64,000 bases of DNA from contig DUCM01000014.1 in the NCBI GenBank assembly GCA_012959785.1, positions 186,001-250,000 on the forward strand, given 5' to 3'. Position numbers and translations under genes: made by a program. The notes under the pieces are model-generated. The model was not told the origin of the DNA. It saw only the letters and a program-made list of their open reading frames with translations, and did no database searches. Shown here piece by piece: positions 9,504 to 17,921 of the stretch. Every line of letters begins with the position of its first letter. Positions within the stretch are counted from its first letter, which is position 1. The stretch is from Planctomycetota bacterium. GTDB lineage: Bacteria; Planctomycetota; UBA1135; GCA-002686595.

Positions 9504-10163
9504 ATGCAGATTCAACTCGATGGTAACCCCGACTTTGGGGAGGCAACTTGCAATCTGGGGCCGGGGGAGGTCCTGGTTTGTGAGGGTGGGGCGATGAGTC
9601 GCATGAGTGCGGGGATGGACCTGCGCACCCAGGCGCTGGGAGGGATTGTGAAGTCTCTCTTTCGAAGCGTCGGGGCGGGGGAGTCCTTCTTGCTCTCGCG
9701 CTACTCGTGTCCGCATGGGGGCTTTGTCACCGTGGCGCCCGCGACGCCGGGGGCTGTGGTGCATAGAGAGATGCGCGGCGAGCTGATGAGACTCTCGGCG
9801 GGCTCGTTCCTCGCGGCTAGCGAAGGCCTCTCGCTAAATACGCGTTTCGGCGGATTGAAAGCGCTCTTCAGCGGCGAGGGCGCGTTCGTCCTCGATGTAG
9901 AGGGCACCGGCGAACTCTTGTTCAACGCCTACGGCGCCATAGTCGAACACGACCTCGACGGGGAACTGACCGTGGACACAGGTCATGTTGTGGCCTGGGA
10001 GCCGTCGGTGAATTATTCCATCGAAGGCATGGGCGGGATCAAGCAAACTCTCTTCAGCGGCGAGGGGCTGGTCATGCGTTTTTCCGGGACCGGCAAGATC
10101 TGGCTGCAGACGCGCACCATATCCGAAACCGCCGGCTGGCTCGGACCCTACTTGGGCGCCTGA
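9504..10163 (+). CDS. AIM24 family protein, copy 1 of 3
   Basis: This 219-residue protein is of the AIM24 (DUF124, TIGR00266-type) family, which has a beta-rich fold. Diagnostic stretches are GPGEVLVCEGGAMSRMS, SVGAGESFLLSRY and VLDVEGTGELLFNAYGAI, followed by a conserved GHVVAWEPSVNY. The family is widespread, but its bacterial function is unknown; the yeast homologue is mitochondrial. It is the first of three tandem paralogues. Its TGA overlaps the next ATG as TGATG at 10161-10165, which implies translational coupling. No transmembrane segment or signal peptide is visible. Confidence 0.9.
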   Translation: MQIQLDGNPDFGEATCNLGPGEVLVCEGGAMSRMSAGMDLRTQALGGIVKSLFRSVGAGESFLLSRYSCPHGGFVTVAPATPGAVVHREMRGELMRLSAGSFLAASEGLSLNTRFGGLKALFSGEGAFVLDVEGTGELLFNAYGAIVEHDLDGELTVDTGHVVAWEPSVNYSIEGMGGIKQTLFSGEGLVMRFSGTGKIWLQTRTISETAGWLGPYLGA

Positions 10164-10852
10164 TGCAGATCGCCATCGAAGACCGCGGCGCGTTCGCCAG
10201 CGCCATCATTCAATTGGATCCTGGCGAGAGCTTCGTCTCGGAATCCGGCGCCATGTATCGCACTAGCGCCCAGATCGATGTGGATGTCACCACTCGATCG
10301 AGAGGCAAGGGCGGGTTGCTCAGCGGCTTGAAACGGATGCTGGGTGGCGAGAGTTTTTTCCTCTCCACCTACTTGGCGGCCGGAGGTTCGGCGGGCGAGG
10401 TGGGCATTGCGCCGACCCTGCCGGGGGATGTGATGTGCGTCGACCTCGACGGCTCGATGCGTTGGCTGTGCGCCGGCGGCAGCTACCTCGGGTCGGGGCC
10501 GGAACTGGCACTCGATACCCAGTTCCAGGGACTGCGGGGCATGCTCTCGGGCGAGAAGATGTTCTTCGTGTCCGTGGCCGGCGAAGGACCGCTGCTCTTC
10601 GGCGCCTATGGTGCCATTCTCGAAGTGCCCGTAGATGGCGATTTGATCGTGGATAGCGGTCATGTAGTGGGCTTTGAGGAATCGCTGACCTACGAGGTCA
10701 CCAAGGCCGGCGGCTCGTGGCTGCGATCCTTCCTCGGCGGCGAGGGCATCGTGATGAAGTTCCGAGGCCAGGGCCGCCTCTTGGTCCAGTCCCACAACCC
10801 GCGCGCCTATGGGGCGCGCTTGGGGCGACTCTTACCCCCGAGGCAAGGCTGA
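10163..10852 (+). CDS. AIM24 family protein, copy 2 of 3
   Basis: This 229-residue paralogue has the same order of motifs: DPGESFVSESGAMYRTS, MLGGESFFLSTY, VSVAGEGPLLFGAYGAI and SGHVVGFEESLTYEV. It starts inside the TGATG overlap with copy 1 and ends in a second TGATG overlap (10850-10854) with copy 3, so the three are almost certainly made together. Divergence from its neighbours is considerable, which suggests an old duplication kept for different subunits of one complex. That complex is an inference. Confidence 0.9.
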   Translation: MQIAIEDRGAFASAIIQLDPGESFVSESGAMYRTSAQIDVDVTTRSRGKGGLLSGLKRMLGGESFFLSTYLAAGGSAGEVGIAPTLPGDVMCVDLDGSMRWLCAGGSYLGSGPELALDTQFQGLRGMLSGEKMFFVSVAGEGPLLFGAYGAILEVPVDGDLIVDSGHVVGFEESLTYEVTKAGGSWLRSFLGGEGIVMKFRGQGRLLVQSHNPRAYGARLGRLLPPRQG

Positions 10853-11523
10853 TGGAACACAAGATCTCCCACGGCCCCAGTTTTTCCATTCTTGAGGCCA
10901 CCTTGCAGCCCGGAGAAACCCTCGTCTCGGAGTCGGGCGCGATGGCTTGGAAGGACACCCATGTCGTCACCGAGACCTCGACCCGGGGCGGCGTGTTGCA
11001 GGGACTCAAGCGCAAACTGTTCTCGGGCGAGAGCTTCTTCCAGAACACCTGGCGCGCCGAAGGCCGGGCCGGATCGATCGCTCTCGCCCCCGGAAGTTCC
11101 GGTGACATCGTTGCCCACGAACTCAAAGGCGAGTTGTTTCTCGAGAAGGGCGCTTTCCTGGCATCAACCGAAGGCGTGCGGGTGGACGCCAAGTTCGACG
11201 GTCTGAAGGGTTTCTTCAACGAGGGTTTTTTCGTGCTGAAGTGCAGCGGCGAAGGCTTGCTCTTCTTTAACTCCTACGGTGCCATCAAAGCCGTCGATGT
11301 GGACGGCGAGTACGTCGTCGACAATGGCTACGCCGTGGCCTGGGAACCGGGCTTGAGCTATCGCCTGACCCGCGCGCGCAAGATCCGCTCCTTCCTCTTT
11401 GGCGATCAGTTGATCCTGCGCTTCTCCGGCAAGGGCCGGGTCTGGATCCAAACCCGCAGCCCGCGGGTGAAGGCCAACTGGGTGCACCCCTTCCGCCCGG
11501 TGCAGAAGAAGCACAACAACTAG
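10852..11523 (+). CDS. AIM24 family protein, copy 3 of 3
   Basis: This 223-residue paralogue has QPGETLVSESGAMAWKD, LFSGESFFQNTW, LKCSGEGLLFFNSYGAI and NGYAVAWEPGLSYRL. The C-terminus is basic and ends in a short tail KKHNN. It is coupled to copy 2 through TGATG. A convergent Nudix gene ends 28 bases downstream, and no clear hairpin lies in that gap. Confidence 0.9.
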   Translation: MEHKISHGPSFSILEATLQPGETLVSESGAMAWKDTHVVTETSTRGGVLQGLKRKLFSGESFFQNTWRAEGRAGSIALAPGSSGDIVAHELKGELFLEKGAFLASTEGVRVDAKFDGLKGFFNEGFFVLKCSGEGLLFFNSYGAIKAVDVDGEYVVDNGYAVAWEPGLSYRLTRARKIRSFLFGDQLILRFSGKGRVWIQTRSPRVKANWVHPFRPVQKKHNN

Positions 11524-11551
11524 AACAACAACGGAGAGTTTGGGCGGCTTG

Positions 11552-11974
11552 CTACGCAGCCGTGATCAGCGTGTGCAGGCGAGTCACAGCAGCGCGATCG
11601 AGTTCGAGACAGAGTTGGGTGTAGGTCTCGCTGAAGCCGGTCCAGCGGCTTTCGGACCAGCGCGAATCGAGGATCAAGCTCTCGGCTGGTGCCATGATCT
11701 GGACGCCGTAGGGCCACTCGATCACCTGCTCGTCGCCCAGCTCCCAGTGCTTGGGCATTTTCAAATCCACCAAGCCCTGGGGGTCGGGTAGTCCCACATC
11801 CTCGCGCACCTCGCGCCGGATGGCGGTTTCGATCTGCTCGTGAAACTGAATCGGACCGTCGATGGGACCCCATGTGGGGTTGACGCCATCGGAGCGGCGC
11901 AAGAGCAGATAGCTCGGGCCCGCAGCACTCATGCGGTAGACGAAGAGTCGGATTCGGTGTTGGAGATCGGTCAT
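11552..11974 (-). CDS. Nudix hydrolase
   Basis: This 140-residue protein carries a Nudix box: the helix portion reads AIRREVREDVGL, with E-D where the consensus has E-E. It is preceded by WGPIDGPIQFHE, which supplies the initial Gly and Glu. The enzyme would hydrolyse a nucleoside diphosphate linked to another group, using Mg2+. The substrate cannot be assigned; the residues before the box (LLLRRSDGVNPTW) resemble the dATP/NTP pyrophosphohydrolase subgroup. ATG 11974 is chosen over the in-frame TTG at 11989. The gene converges on the AIM24 cluster. Confidence 0.82.
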   Translation of the reverse strand: MTDLQHRIRLFVYRMSAAGPSYLLLRRSDGVNPTWGPIDGPIQFHEQIETAIRREVREDVGLPDPQGLVDLKMPKHWELGDEQVIEWPYGVQIMAPAESLILDSRWSESRWTGFSETYTQLCLELDRAAVTRLHTLITAA

Positions 11975-12104
11975 TGGTGAGTGGGACAATCAGAAGCTGG
12001 GCCGGGTGCCGGATTGCGCACAGGACCCCGATGGGGTCAGAATGCTCGAATCCAGGGGGCGGGTCCCCTGGTTATCGGCCAAAGACGCCCCTCATTTGAG
12101 TCTC

Positions 12105-13424
12105 ATGAGTGAACAAGCTCTACCTCTTCAGCTCTCACCGGCCCTGGCGCAAGCCCTCGCGGCCCTCGACGAGCTCGTGGACTGGGAACGCCGCGACCGG
12201 AGCGACATGCAGCGTACCCTGGCCCCGGTGGAGGATGTCCTCGAGCGCCTGGGAAATCCCCACCACGCCTGGCAAGGGGTGCTGGTGGCGGGCACCAAGG
12301 GCAAGGGCTCGGTGGCCAGCATGGTGGCCGCGGGTCTCGCTCGCGCGGGGCTTCTGGTGGGCCTTTACACCTCGCCTCATGTGGAGCGCGTCACCGAGCG
12401 CGTTGTGCTTGGTGGGGAGGAAGTGGCGGATAACTGCCTAGCGGCTGCCCTGGATAAGGTTCTCACAGCCCGAGAGGCGGCTATCGAGAGCCATAGCCCC
12501 GGAGCCGCTGCCACTTGGTTTGACTGCCTCACGGCGGCTGCCTTTGTGTGCTTCGAGGAAGCTGGAGTGGACTGGGCGGTGGTGGAGGTGGGGATCGGCG
12601 GCCGTTTGGACTCGACCCGGGTCGTGGAGGCCTCGGTGGCCCTCGTCACCGGGGTGGATCTTGAGCATACAGCCACCTTGGGGGACACTCGTCGCAAGAT
12701 AGCGACCGAAAAGGGCGCTGTTGTGGCTAATAAGGGAGTTCTGCTGACCGGTGTCTCTCCAAGGGGTTCTGATGGCCAGCCGGACGAGGCCTGGGAGGCC
12801 CTCGAAGAAGTCTGCTCCAAGGCCAAGGCCAGTCTGGTGTCGGTGGGGCAGAATGGGTCCTTTGAGGAGCGAAACCTGGCCCTGGCCACGGCTACCTTGG
12901 CTGAACTGGGCCGCGGTGGAGTTGTGGACCAGTACGGAGCCCCACTTTGGCGTTCTCACCTGGATGAGACGACCGTTCGCTCGGCGCGCCTACCGGCCCG
13001 CGATGAGCGTTTCTTGGTGGCAGGAGTGCAGGTCGTGCTCGACGGGGGCCATGTGGCTTCCAGCATCGAGGCCCTGCTCGACCGCCACGAGCGCGACCCC
13101 GAGCTAGGCAAGAAGCCCAAGCTGCTCCTCGCCTTGGGCCTCGAAAAGGACGCCCATACGATCCTCAAGGCTCTGCAGGGGCGGGTCGATAGGTGCCTAT
13201 GCACCACCCTTCTTGGCGCTTCCTCCGGGGGCCGCTTCTTCTCCGACCAGGCTCTGGCGGAGGTGGCTCACGAGGTCGGACACGATCCCGAAGCCTGGGA
13301 CGACCCGCGCGAGGCCCTCACCGAGTTGCTCAGCGACGCCGCGAGCGGAGGGGGTTGGGTGCTCATCTGTGGCTCCTTCTACCTCGCCGGCTTGCTCCGG
13401 CCCCTGCTTCGCAGCTCAACCTGA
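12105..13424 (+). CDS. folC: Bifunctional folylpolyglutamate/dihydrofolate synthase
   Basis: This 439-residue Mur-ligase-family enzyme adds glutamate to folates (and dihydropteroate) in the cytoplasm. The P-loop is GTKGKGSVASM near residue 66, followed by LYTSPHVERVTER, EVGIGGRLDSTRVV and a DLEHTATLGDT motif that helps bind metal and ATP. A C-terminal glutamate-ligase domain starts near VLDGGHVASSIEALL. ATG 12105 gives a normal-length N-terminus; an in-frame start at 12006 would add a non-conserved 33 residues. The unknown gene downstream starts 13 bases after the stop, so they may be co-transcribed. Confidence 0.9.
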   Translation: MSEQALPLQLSPALAQALAALDELVDWERRDRSDMQRTLAPVEDVLERLGNPHHAWQGVLVAGTKGKGSVASMVAAGLARAGLLVGLYTSPHVERVTERVVLGGEEVADNCLAAALDKVLTAREAAIESHSPGAAATWFDCLTAAAFVCFEEAGVDWAVVEVGIGGRLDSTRVVEASVALVTGVDLEHTATLGDTRRKIATEKGAVVANKGVLLTGVSPRGSDGQPDEAWEALEEVCSKAKASLVSVGQNGSFEERNLALATATLAELGRGGVVDQYGAPLWRSHLDETTVRSARLPARDERFLVAGVQVVLDGGHVASSIEALLDRHERDPELGKKPKLLLALGLEKDAHTILKALQGRVDRCLCTTLLGASSGGRFFSDQALAEVAHEVGHDPEAWDDPREALTELLSDAASGGGWVLICGSFYLAGLLRPLLRSST

Positions 13425-13437
13425 CCCAATTCTGGCC

Positions 13438-13941
13438 ATGCTGACCATCGTCTCGGACCTCTTCTTGACCGACTCGTTCCTGATCAAGGGCAATATCGAG
13501 AACAAGTACACCCGGCTCAGTCAAATCCTCGACGAGCACCGCAAGTTTTTCCTGAAGGTCCGCGACGCGACGCTCATCGATCTCAAGACCTGCGAACGCA
13601 TCCAGACGCCGCTCCTGCATGTCAATGTGGATGAGATCCTGCTCGCCCACGAATTGCTCGACGAAGCTGGCGACCGGCACCTCAAGCAGTTGACCGATGA
13701 TCGCGACCTGCACCGCGTGCGAGTTTTTTACACAGGCAATCTGAACATTGAGGTCGCCGGCCATGTGCGCCCGGGAGCCTACGAAGCTGACGATCAGGTC
13801 TCGCGGCGCTTCTTCGTCCTGCGCAAGCCCACCATTCGGGGCTTCAAGGACCGCGGCGACCAGGATCTCAAGTTGATGGATGGGTTGGGCTACGCGATCC
13901 TCAACAAGGCGCGCCTGTCCTACATCTACGACTTTAACTAG
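13438..13941 (+). CDS. Conserved hypothetical protein
   Basis: I do not recognise this 167-residue protein with confidence. It has no signal peptide or membrane segment. The N-terminal 80 residues (SDLFLTDSFLIKG, then RKFFLKVRDATLIDL) have alternating hydrophobic strands, somewhat like the small beta-rich DUF6812-type proteins, which sense or bind unknown ligands. The C-terminal half is charged and ends YIYDFN. It lies 13 bases after folC. The codon use matches its neighbours, so it is a real gene rather than a shadow frame. Confidence 0.75.
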   Translation: MLTIVSDLFLTDSFLIKGNIENKYTRLSQILDEHRKFFLKVRDATLIDLKTCERIQTPLLHVNVDEILLAHELLDEAGDRHLKQLTDDRDLHRVRVFYTGNLNIEVAGHVRPGAYEADDQVSRRFFVLRKPTIRGFKDRGDQDLKLMDGLGYAILNKARLSYIYDFN

Positions 13942-13968
13942 GAAGCCGTGGCCCTGGCGGCCAGGCGC

Positions 13969-13974
13969 TACACT
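13969..13974 (+). promoter_or_regulatory. Candidate -10 element TACACT, leaderless start
   Basis: TACACT begins 14 bases before the ATG at 13983, with no Shine-Dalgarno sequence between. This is the same arrangement as at 9492, 15545 and 25505. Confidence 0.35.
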
Positions 13975-13982
13975 GGGCCGCG

Positions 13983-14477
13983 ATGGCCGAGCCCAAACCT
14001 GACGCCGCCGCCCAAGCCGAGAACTGGCCCGCCCAGTCCGTGGACTCCGATGCACAGGCCGCCCGCGGCACGCCGCACTGGGTGATCTTGCTCGGCCTGT
14101 GGGGCGCGGTTGCCACCATGGTGCTGCTCGCTCTTGTTGCAGCTCCCGACGAGCGCGGATTTGGCACTCACGAACAATTGGGGCTCGCACCCTGTCGCTT
14201 GATGCAATGGAGCGGCGTGCCCTGTCCGGGTTGCGGCGTGACCACTGCGCTCACTCTGGCGGTCCAGGGCCACCCCAGCCAGGCCTTCTTCGTTCAGCCC
14301 TTTGGCCTTTTGTGCGCCTTTGGTCTGCCTTTTCTCGCACTCTGGGCTATCCGGGTGCACCGCCGCGGCGCGGACTTGTACGAAGTGATCAGCCGCCAGC
14401 GCGCGTGCTGGGTGAAGTCCATCCTGGTCTTGATGGGCGCAGCTTGGATCTACAAGCTCGTCGTGACTTTTCTCTGA
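13983..14477 (+). CDS. DUF2752 membrane protein
   Basis: This 164-residue protein has about three transmembrane helices (residues about 33-52, 100-120 and 142-160). The DUF2752 hallmark is present between helices: a CRLMQWSGVPCPGCGVTTAL segment near residue 76. The family is common in planctomycetes and other bacteria and its function is unknown; the paired Cys-Pro-Gly-Cys could bind a metal or form a disulfide. An N-terminal 30-residue Ala/Gln-rich stretch is probably unstructured. It converges on rsgA, with only 13 bases between the stops. Confidence 0.88.
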   Translation: MAEPKPDAAAQAENWPAQSVDSDAQAARGTPHWVILLGLWGAVATMVLLALVAAPDERGFGTHEQLGLAPCRLMQWSGVPCPGCGVTTALTLAVQGHPSQAFFVQPFGLLCAFGLPFLALWAIRVHRRGADLYEVISRQRACWVKSILVLMGAAWIYKLVVTFL

Positions 14478-14490
14478 GTCAGCCCCGCTC

Positions 14491-15561
14491 TCACTCGAGT
14501 TCACCTTCTTCGTCTTCCGTTTCGACCTCTTCGTCAAAGGAGAAGTCATCGGGCGCGGCTTCCACCAGCATCTCCATGTAACTCATGTAGCGCGATTGGG
14601 CGATCTGACCGTCTTCGAGTGCGCTGAGCACCGCGCATTCCGGCTCGTGATCGTGGGTGCAGTTGGGGAACTTGCAGTTCTGCTGCACCCGCACAAACTC
14701 GGGGAAGAGGTCGCGGATTTGGCTCTTCTTGATGCCATGCAAGCGAAAGACGCGGATGCCCGGCGTGTCGATCACGGCGCCGCCCATCTCGAGATGAATC
14801 AGGCGCGAGAAGGTCGTGGTGTGCCGGCCCTGTTCCCAGTGACTGCTGATCTTGCCGACCTTGAGTTGCAGTCCGGGTTGGATGGTGTTGAGCAAGGTGG
14901 ACTTGCCCGCGCCGGAGGGGCCGTAGAGCACGGTCAGTTTGCCGCGCAGGACCTCAATTAGGGCATCGAGGCCCTCGCCGTTTGTGGCGCAAGTTTCTAG
15001 GACGGGCACCGGCACGCTGTCGTAGGTCGCGCGAAAATTAGCCAGGAGCCCCTTCTTGTCCAGGTCGATCTTGTTCAAGACGAGCCGGGTGGGAATCCGA
15101 TGCCATTCACAAGCGGCCAGGATGCGGTCGGTGCGGTTGCTCGAAAACTTGGGGCTCGCCACCGAGGAGAAGACCAGCAACTGGTCGACATTGGTCGCCA
15201 GGACCTGCTCCCGAGGGTCGTGGGAGGAGGCCACCCGCGAGAGGGCGTTCATGCGCGGCAGGACCTCTACCAGGGCCGCCGGCTGGTTCTGGGTATCGAG
15301 CTTTACGAAGTCGCCCACGGCCACCGGGTTCTTCTTGCCCTCGAGGTTCTCAAAAAGCGATCCGCGCGGCGCGGCCTGCAAGATCTCGCCGTCGATTTCT
15401 ACATGGCAGATCTTGGCGTCGACGCGCACAACCCGACCCTCGACGAGTTCTTTCACAGGTGCTTGCAAGTTGAGATCACGGAGGGCGTTGGCTGATTGGG
15501 GCGGCTGTGTGCCTAGACAGGTGGGCGTGAGGGCGGCGGCAGAGTATAACGGTGGCGGCAT
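14491..15561 (-). CDS. rsgA: Ribosome small-subunit-dependent GTPase A
   Basis: This is a circularly permuted GTPase that acts in late 30S maturation. An N-terminal OB-fold (EGRVVRVDAKICHVEIDGE) is followed by the motifs in permuted order: G4 NKIDL, then G1 GPSGAGKSTLLN, then G3 DTPGI. The zinc knuckle CKFPNCTHDHEPEC follows, and the tail is strongly acidic. The start is uncertain: ATG 15561 makes CATG 15559-15562 shared with the divergent methylase gene. Conserved sequence only begins about residue 40, so an internal GTG (15456) or TTG (15468) start is possible. Confidence 0.9.
   Translation of the reverse strand: MPPPLYSAAALTPTCLGTQPPQSANALRDLNLQAPVKELVEGRVVRVDAKICHVEIDGEILQAAPRGSLFENLEGKKNPVAVGDFVKLDTQNQPAALVEVLPRMNALSRVASSHDPREQVLATNVDQLLVFSSVASPKFSSNRTDRILAACEWHRIPTRLVLNKIDLDKKGLLANFRATYDSVPVPVLETCATNGEGLDALIEVLRGKLTVLYGPSGAGKSTLLNTIQPGLQLKVGKISSHWEQGRHTTTFSRLIHLEMGGAVIDTPGIRVFRLHGIKKSQIRDLFPEFVRVQQNCKFPNCTHDHEPECAVLSALEDGQIAQSRYMSYMEMLVEAAPDDFSFDEEVETEDEEGELE
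15545..15550 (+). promoter_or_regulatory. Candidate -10 element TATAAC, leaderless start
   Basis: TATAAC begins 15 bases before the ATG at 15560. The reverse strand of the same site reads TATACT (15543-15548), which could serve rsgA from the other side if rsgA starts internally. Confidence 0.4.
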
Positions 15562-16354
15562 GAGTCTCGAACCCGCCATTCAATCGCGCCAGAATTCAAT
15601 TCTGAAGCGCGCGCGTTCCATCCTCGCTGGCAAGCTGCGCGAATCCATCGCCCTGGAAGGCGACCGCCTCGTGGATGATGCCCTTGCCGGCACCCTCTCC
15701 GGTGCTCTCGAAATCGAGATGATGCTAGTGGCTGAGAGCCGTGGGGAACGGGCGGAGGAACTCAGCGATCGAGGAGTGCCCGTGCGCCTGGTGGCTGACG
15801 AACTGTTGCAACAACTCAGCGGCCTCAAGGCAGCGCCGGGCATCCTGGCCCTGGCCGCGCGGCCCGCGTCGCTGGGCATCGAAATCCTCAAGCCCACCAG
15901 CGCGCCCCTGGTCCTGGTGATCGCCGGAGTGCAGGACCCTGGCAATTTAGGGGCCTTGGCGCGCTCGGCCGAAGCGGCTGGCACTTCTGCCGTCGTGGTT
16001 ATCTCTGGCGGCGCGCGACCCTTTGGTGCCAAGGCCCTGCGTGGCTCCATGGGCAGCCTGCTGCGTTTGCCCGTAGTCGAGACCAGCGACGCCAACGCTT
16101 TGGCCGAGTCCCTGGGGAAAGAGGGCTATCGCCAGGTCTCGGCCGACATTCGAACCGGGACTGTCTGGAACGAATTCGATTGGTCGGTGCCCCTGGCCCT
16201 GTGGGTCAGCGGAGAGACTGGCGAGTTGCCTCCTGCGGCCAGCACCTTCGAGGGCGTCACGATTCCCATGCAGGGCCAGGTCGAATCGCTCAACATCTCG
16301 GTTGCGGCTTCGCTCTTGCTGTTCGCCGCGGCGGCTGCTGGAACCGCGCGATGA
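15560..16354 (+). CDS. SpoU/TrmH-family RNA 2'-O-methyltransferase
   Basis: This 264-residue protein transfers a methyl group from S-adenosylmethionine to a ribose in rRNA or tRNA. The substrate-binding N-terminal domain (RARSILAGKLRESIALEGDR) precedes the knotted SPOUT domain with VIAGVQDPGNLGALARSAEA (motif 1, Asn-Leu-Gly-Ala) and a final ESLNISVAASLLLF (motif 3, Asn and Ser). It most resembles the 23S rRNA G2251-type methylases, but the exact target is not determinable. It overlaps rarA by ATGA at 16351-16354. Confidence 0.88.
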   Translation: MSLEPAIQSRQNSILKRARSILAGKLRESIALEGDRLVDDALAGTLSGALEIEMMLVAESRGERAEELSDRGVPVRLVADELLQQLSGLKAAPGILALAARPASLGIEILKPTSAPLVLVIAGVQDPGNLGALARSAEAAGTSAVVVISGGARPFGAKALRGSMGSLLRLPVVETSDANALAESLGKEGYRQVSADIRTGTVWNEFDWSVPLALWVSGETGELPPAASTFEGVTIPMQGQVESLNISVAASLLLFAAAAAGTAR

Positions 16355-17634
16355 CAACTGACCTTTTCGGCACCGAGGAAATCCGTGCGGACCCCTTGGC
16401 TCCGGTGCAGCCCGGTGCGCCCTTGGCCGAGTCCATGCGTCCGCGCAGCCTCGATGAATTCATCGGCCAGGCGCAACTCGTTGGGCTGGGCAAAATCCTC
16501 ACCTCCTTGCTCGCGGGCGAACTGACCCAGAGCCTGATTCTCTGGGGCCCGCCGGGAACCGGCAAAACCACCCTGGCACGCCTCATCGCGGCCTCCACAA
16601 AGCTGCGTTTTGTGCCCTTCTCCGCGGTGCTCTCGGGAGTCAAGGAGATTCGCGCTACCATGACTCGGGCGCGTGAAGAGAGGGCTCGCAACGGCGATCG
16701 CACCCTGCTCTTCGTGGATGAAATTCACCGTTTCAACAAGGCTCAGCAAGACGCCTTTCTGCCCTTTGTAGAACGCGGTGACATCCTCTTGATCGGAGCG
16801 ACCACCGAAAACCCCTCCTTCGAAGTCAACTCTGCCTTGCTATCGCGGGTGCGCACACTGATTCTCGAACCGCTCAGCGTGCAAGACCTCGTGATCTTGT
16901 TGCGCCGTGCACTCGAAGACAAGGAACGCGGTTTAGGCTCCTGCTTTGAGGTGCAAGACGAAATCTTGATGCTTATCGCCCACGCATCGGATGGAGATGC
17001 GCGGCGTGCCTTGACGGCCCTTGAGACCGCTGCGGCGTTGCTCCCCGAAGGCGCTGAGTTGCTTCATGAGCATGTGGCGGAAGCCCTGCAACGCAAGGTC
17101 TTGCACTACGACAAGAGCGGCGAAGAACACTTCAACTTGGCCTCGGCTTTGCACAAGAGCGTGCGCAATTCCGATGAGAACGCCACTCTCTATTGGCTCA
17201 CGCGCATGATGGAGGCAGGGGAGGACGGCAACTACATAGCCCGGCGCTTGATTCGCATGGCCACCGAAGATGTGGGTCTCGCCGACCCCTTCGCCTTGCG
17301 TGTGGCCCTCGACGGCGCCGAGGCTTTTCACCGCCTGGGTTATCCCGAAGGCAAGTTGGCCCTGGTGCAAGCCGCGCTCTTCCTGGCTCGCGCACCCAAG
17401 TCGAACGCCATCTATGTGGCCCACGCCAAGGCCGAAGCGGATGTGCGCGAGAGCGCTGCTGAGCCCGTGCCCTTGCACCTTTGCAATGCAACCACCGAAC
17501 TCATGAAGCAGGCCGGCTACGGCAAGGGCTACCGCTACGCCCACGACGAGCCGGGGAAGAAGAGCGACATGGTTTGCATGCCCGACTCACTGCGCGGGCG
17601 CCGTTACTTTAAGCCCTCGAAGCCGACCGAATAG
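16351..17634 (+). CDS. rarA: Replication-associated recombination ATPase RarA (MgsA)
   Basis: This 427-residue AAA+ ATPase acts at stalled replication forks. Walker A is GPPGTGKTTLARLI near residue 70, Walker B is LLFVDEIHRFNKAQQD near 125, sensor 1 is ATTENPSFEVN and the arginine finger is in LLSRVRTL. The C-terminal tetramerisation domain ends in LRGRRYFKPSKP, a usual RarA ending. It is coupled to the methylase gene by a 4-base overlap. Transcription would end at the terminator near 17867-17902. Confidence 0.93.
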   Translation: MTTDLFGTEEIRADPLAPVQPGAPLAESMRPRSLDEFIGQAQLVGLGKILTSLLAGELTQSLILWGPPGTGKTTLARLIAASTKLRFVPFSAVLSGVKEIRATMTRAREERARNGDRTLLFVDEIHRFNKAQQDAFLPFVERGDILLIGATTENPSFEVNSALLSRVRTLILEPLSVQDLVILLRRALEDKERGLGSCFEVQDEILMLIAHASDGDARRALTALETAAALLPEGAELLHEHVAEALQRKVLHYDKSGEEHFNLASALHKSVRNSDENATLYWLTRMMEAGEDGNYIARRLIRMATEDVGLADPFALRVALDGAEAFHRLGYPEGKLALVQAALFLARAPKSNAIYVAHAKAEADVRESAAEPVPLHLCNATTELMKQAGYGKGYRYAHDEPGKKSDMVCMPDSLRGRRYFKPSKPTE

Positions 17635-17866
17635 TTGCGGATGAGGAGCGCTTGAGGGGAGCTTCTTACCACCTAGAGCCCTGATGGGGCCTGTTTGAGA
17701 GGTCTGCGTCTCGAAATGTGCCGAATTATGCAGGGAAAGCTCTTGTTCCTGCGTTTCTTTGTGCCTACAAGTGCTCCTGTTCGCTCCTGCGGACAACCTC
17801 GACTTGCCCTTGAATCAGCATCTGTCGGTCCTTGGGATAGATTAATCGAGATCCGTACGCAATGAG
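17635..17866. other. Non-coding gap between convergent rarA and recD2
   Basis: The stretch has no credible gene or structured RNA I can name. The strong terminator-like hairpin that follows lies 230 bases beyond rarA, so a long 3' untranslated region or an unrecognised small RNA is possible. Confidence 0.4.
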
Positions 17867-17902
17867 ACCGAGGTTCGCGGCTTGCCGCGGACCTCGGTTT
17901 AT
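17867..17902 (+). terminator. Rho-independent terminator-like hairpin
   Basis: A 14-bp stem (arms 17867-17880 and 17885-17898, one U-G pair) with loop CTTG is followed by TTTATT. It points forward and lies between convergent rarA and recD2. On the reverse strand there is no T-run after it. Confidence 0.75.
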
Positions 17903-17921
17903 TCTTGGCTCTTTGCACCAT

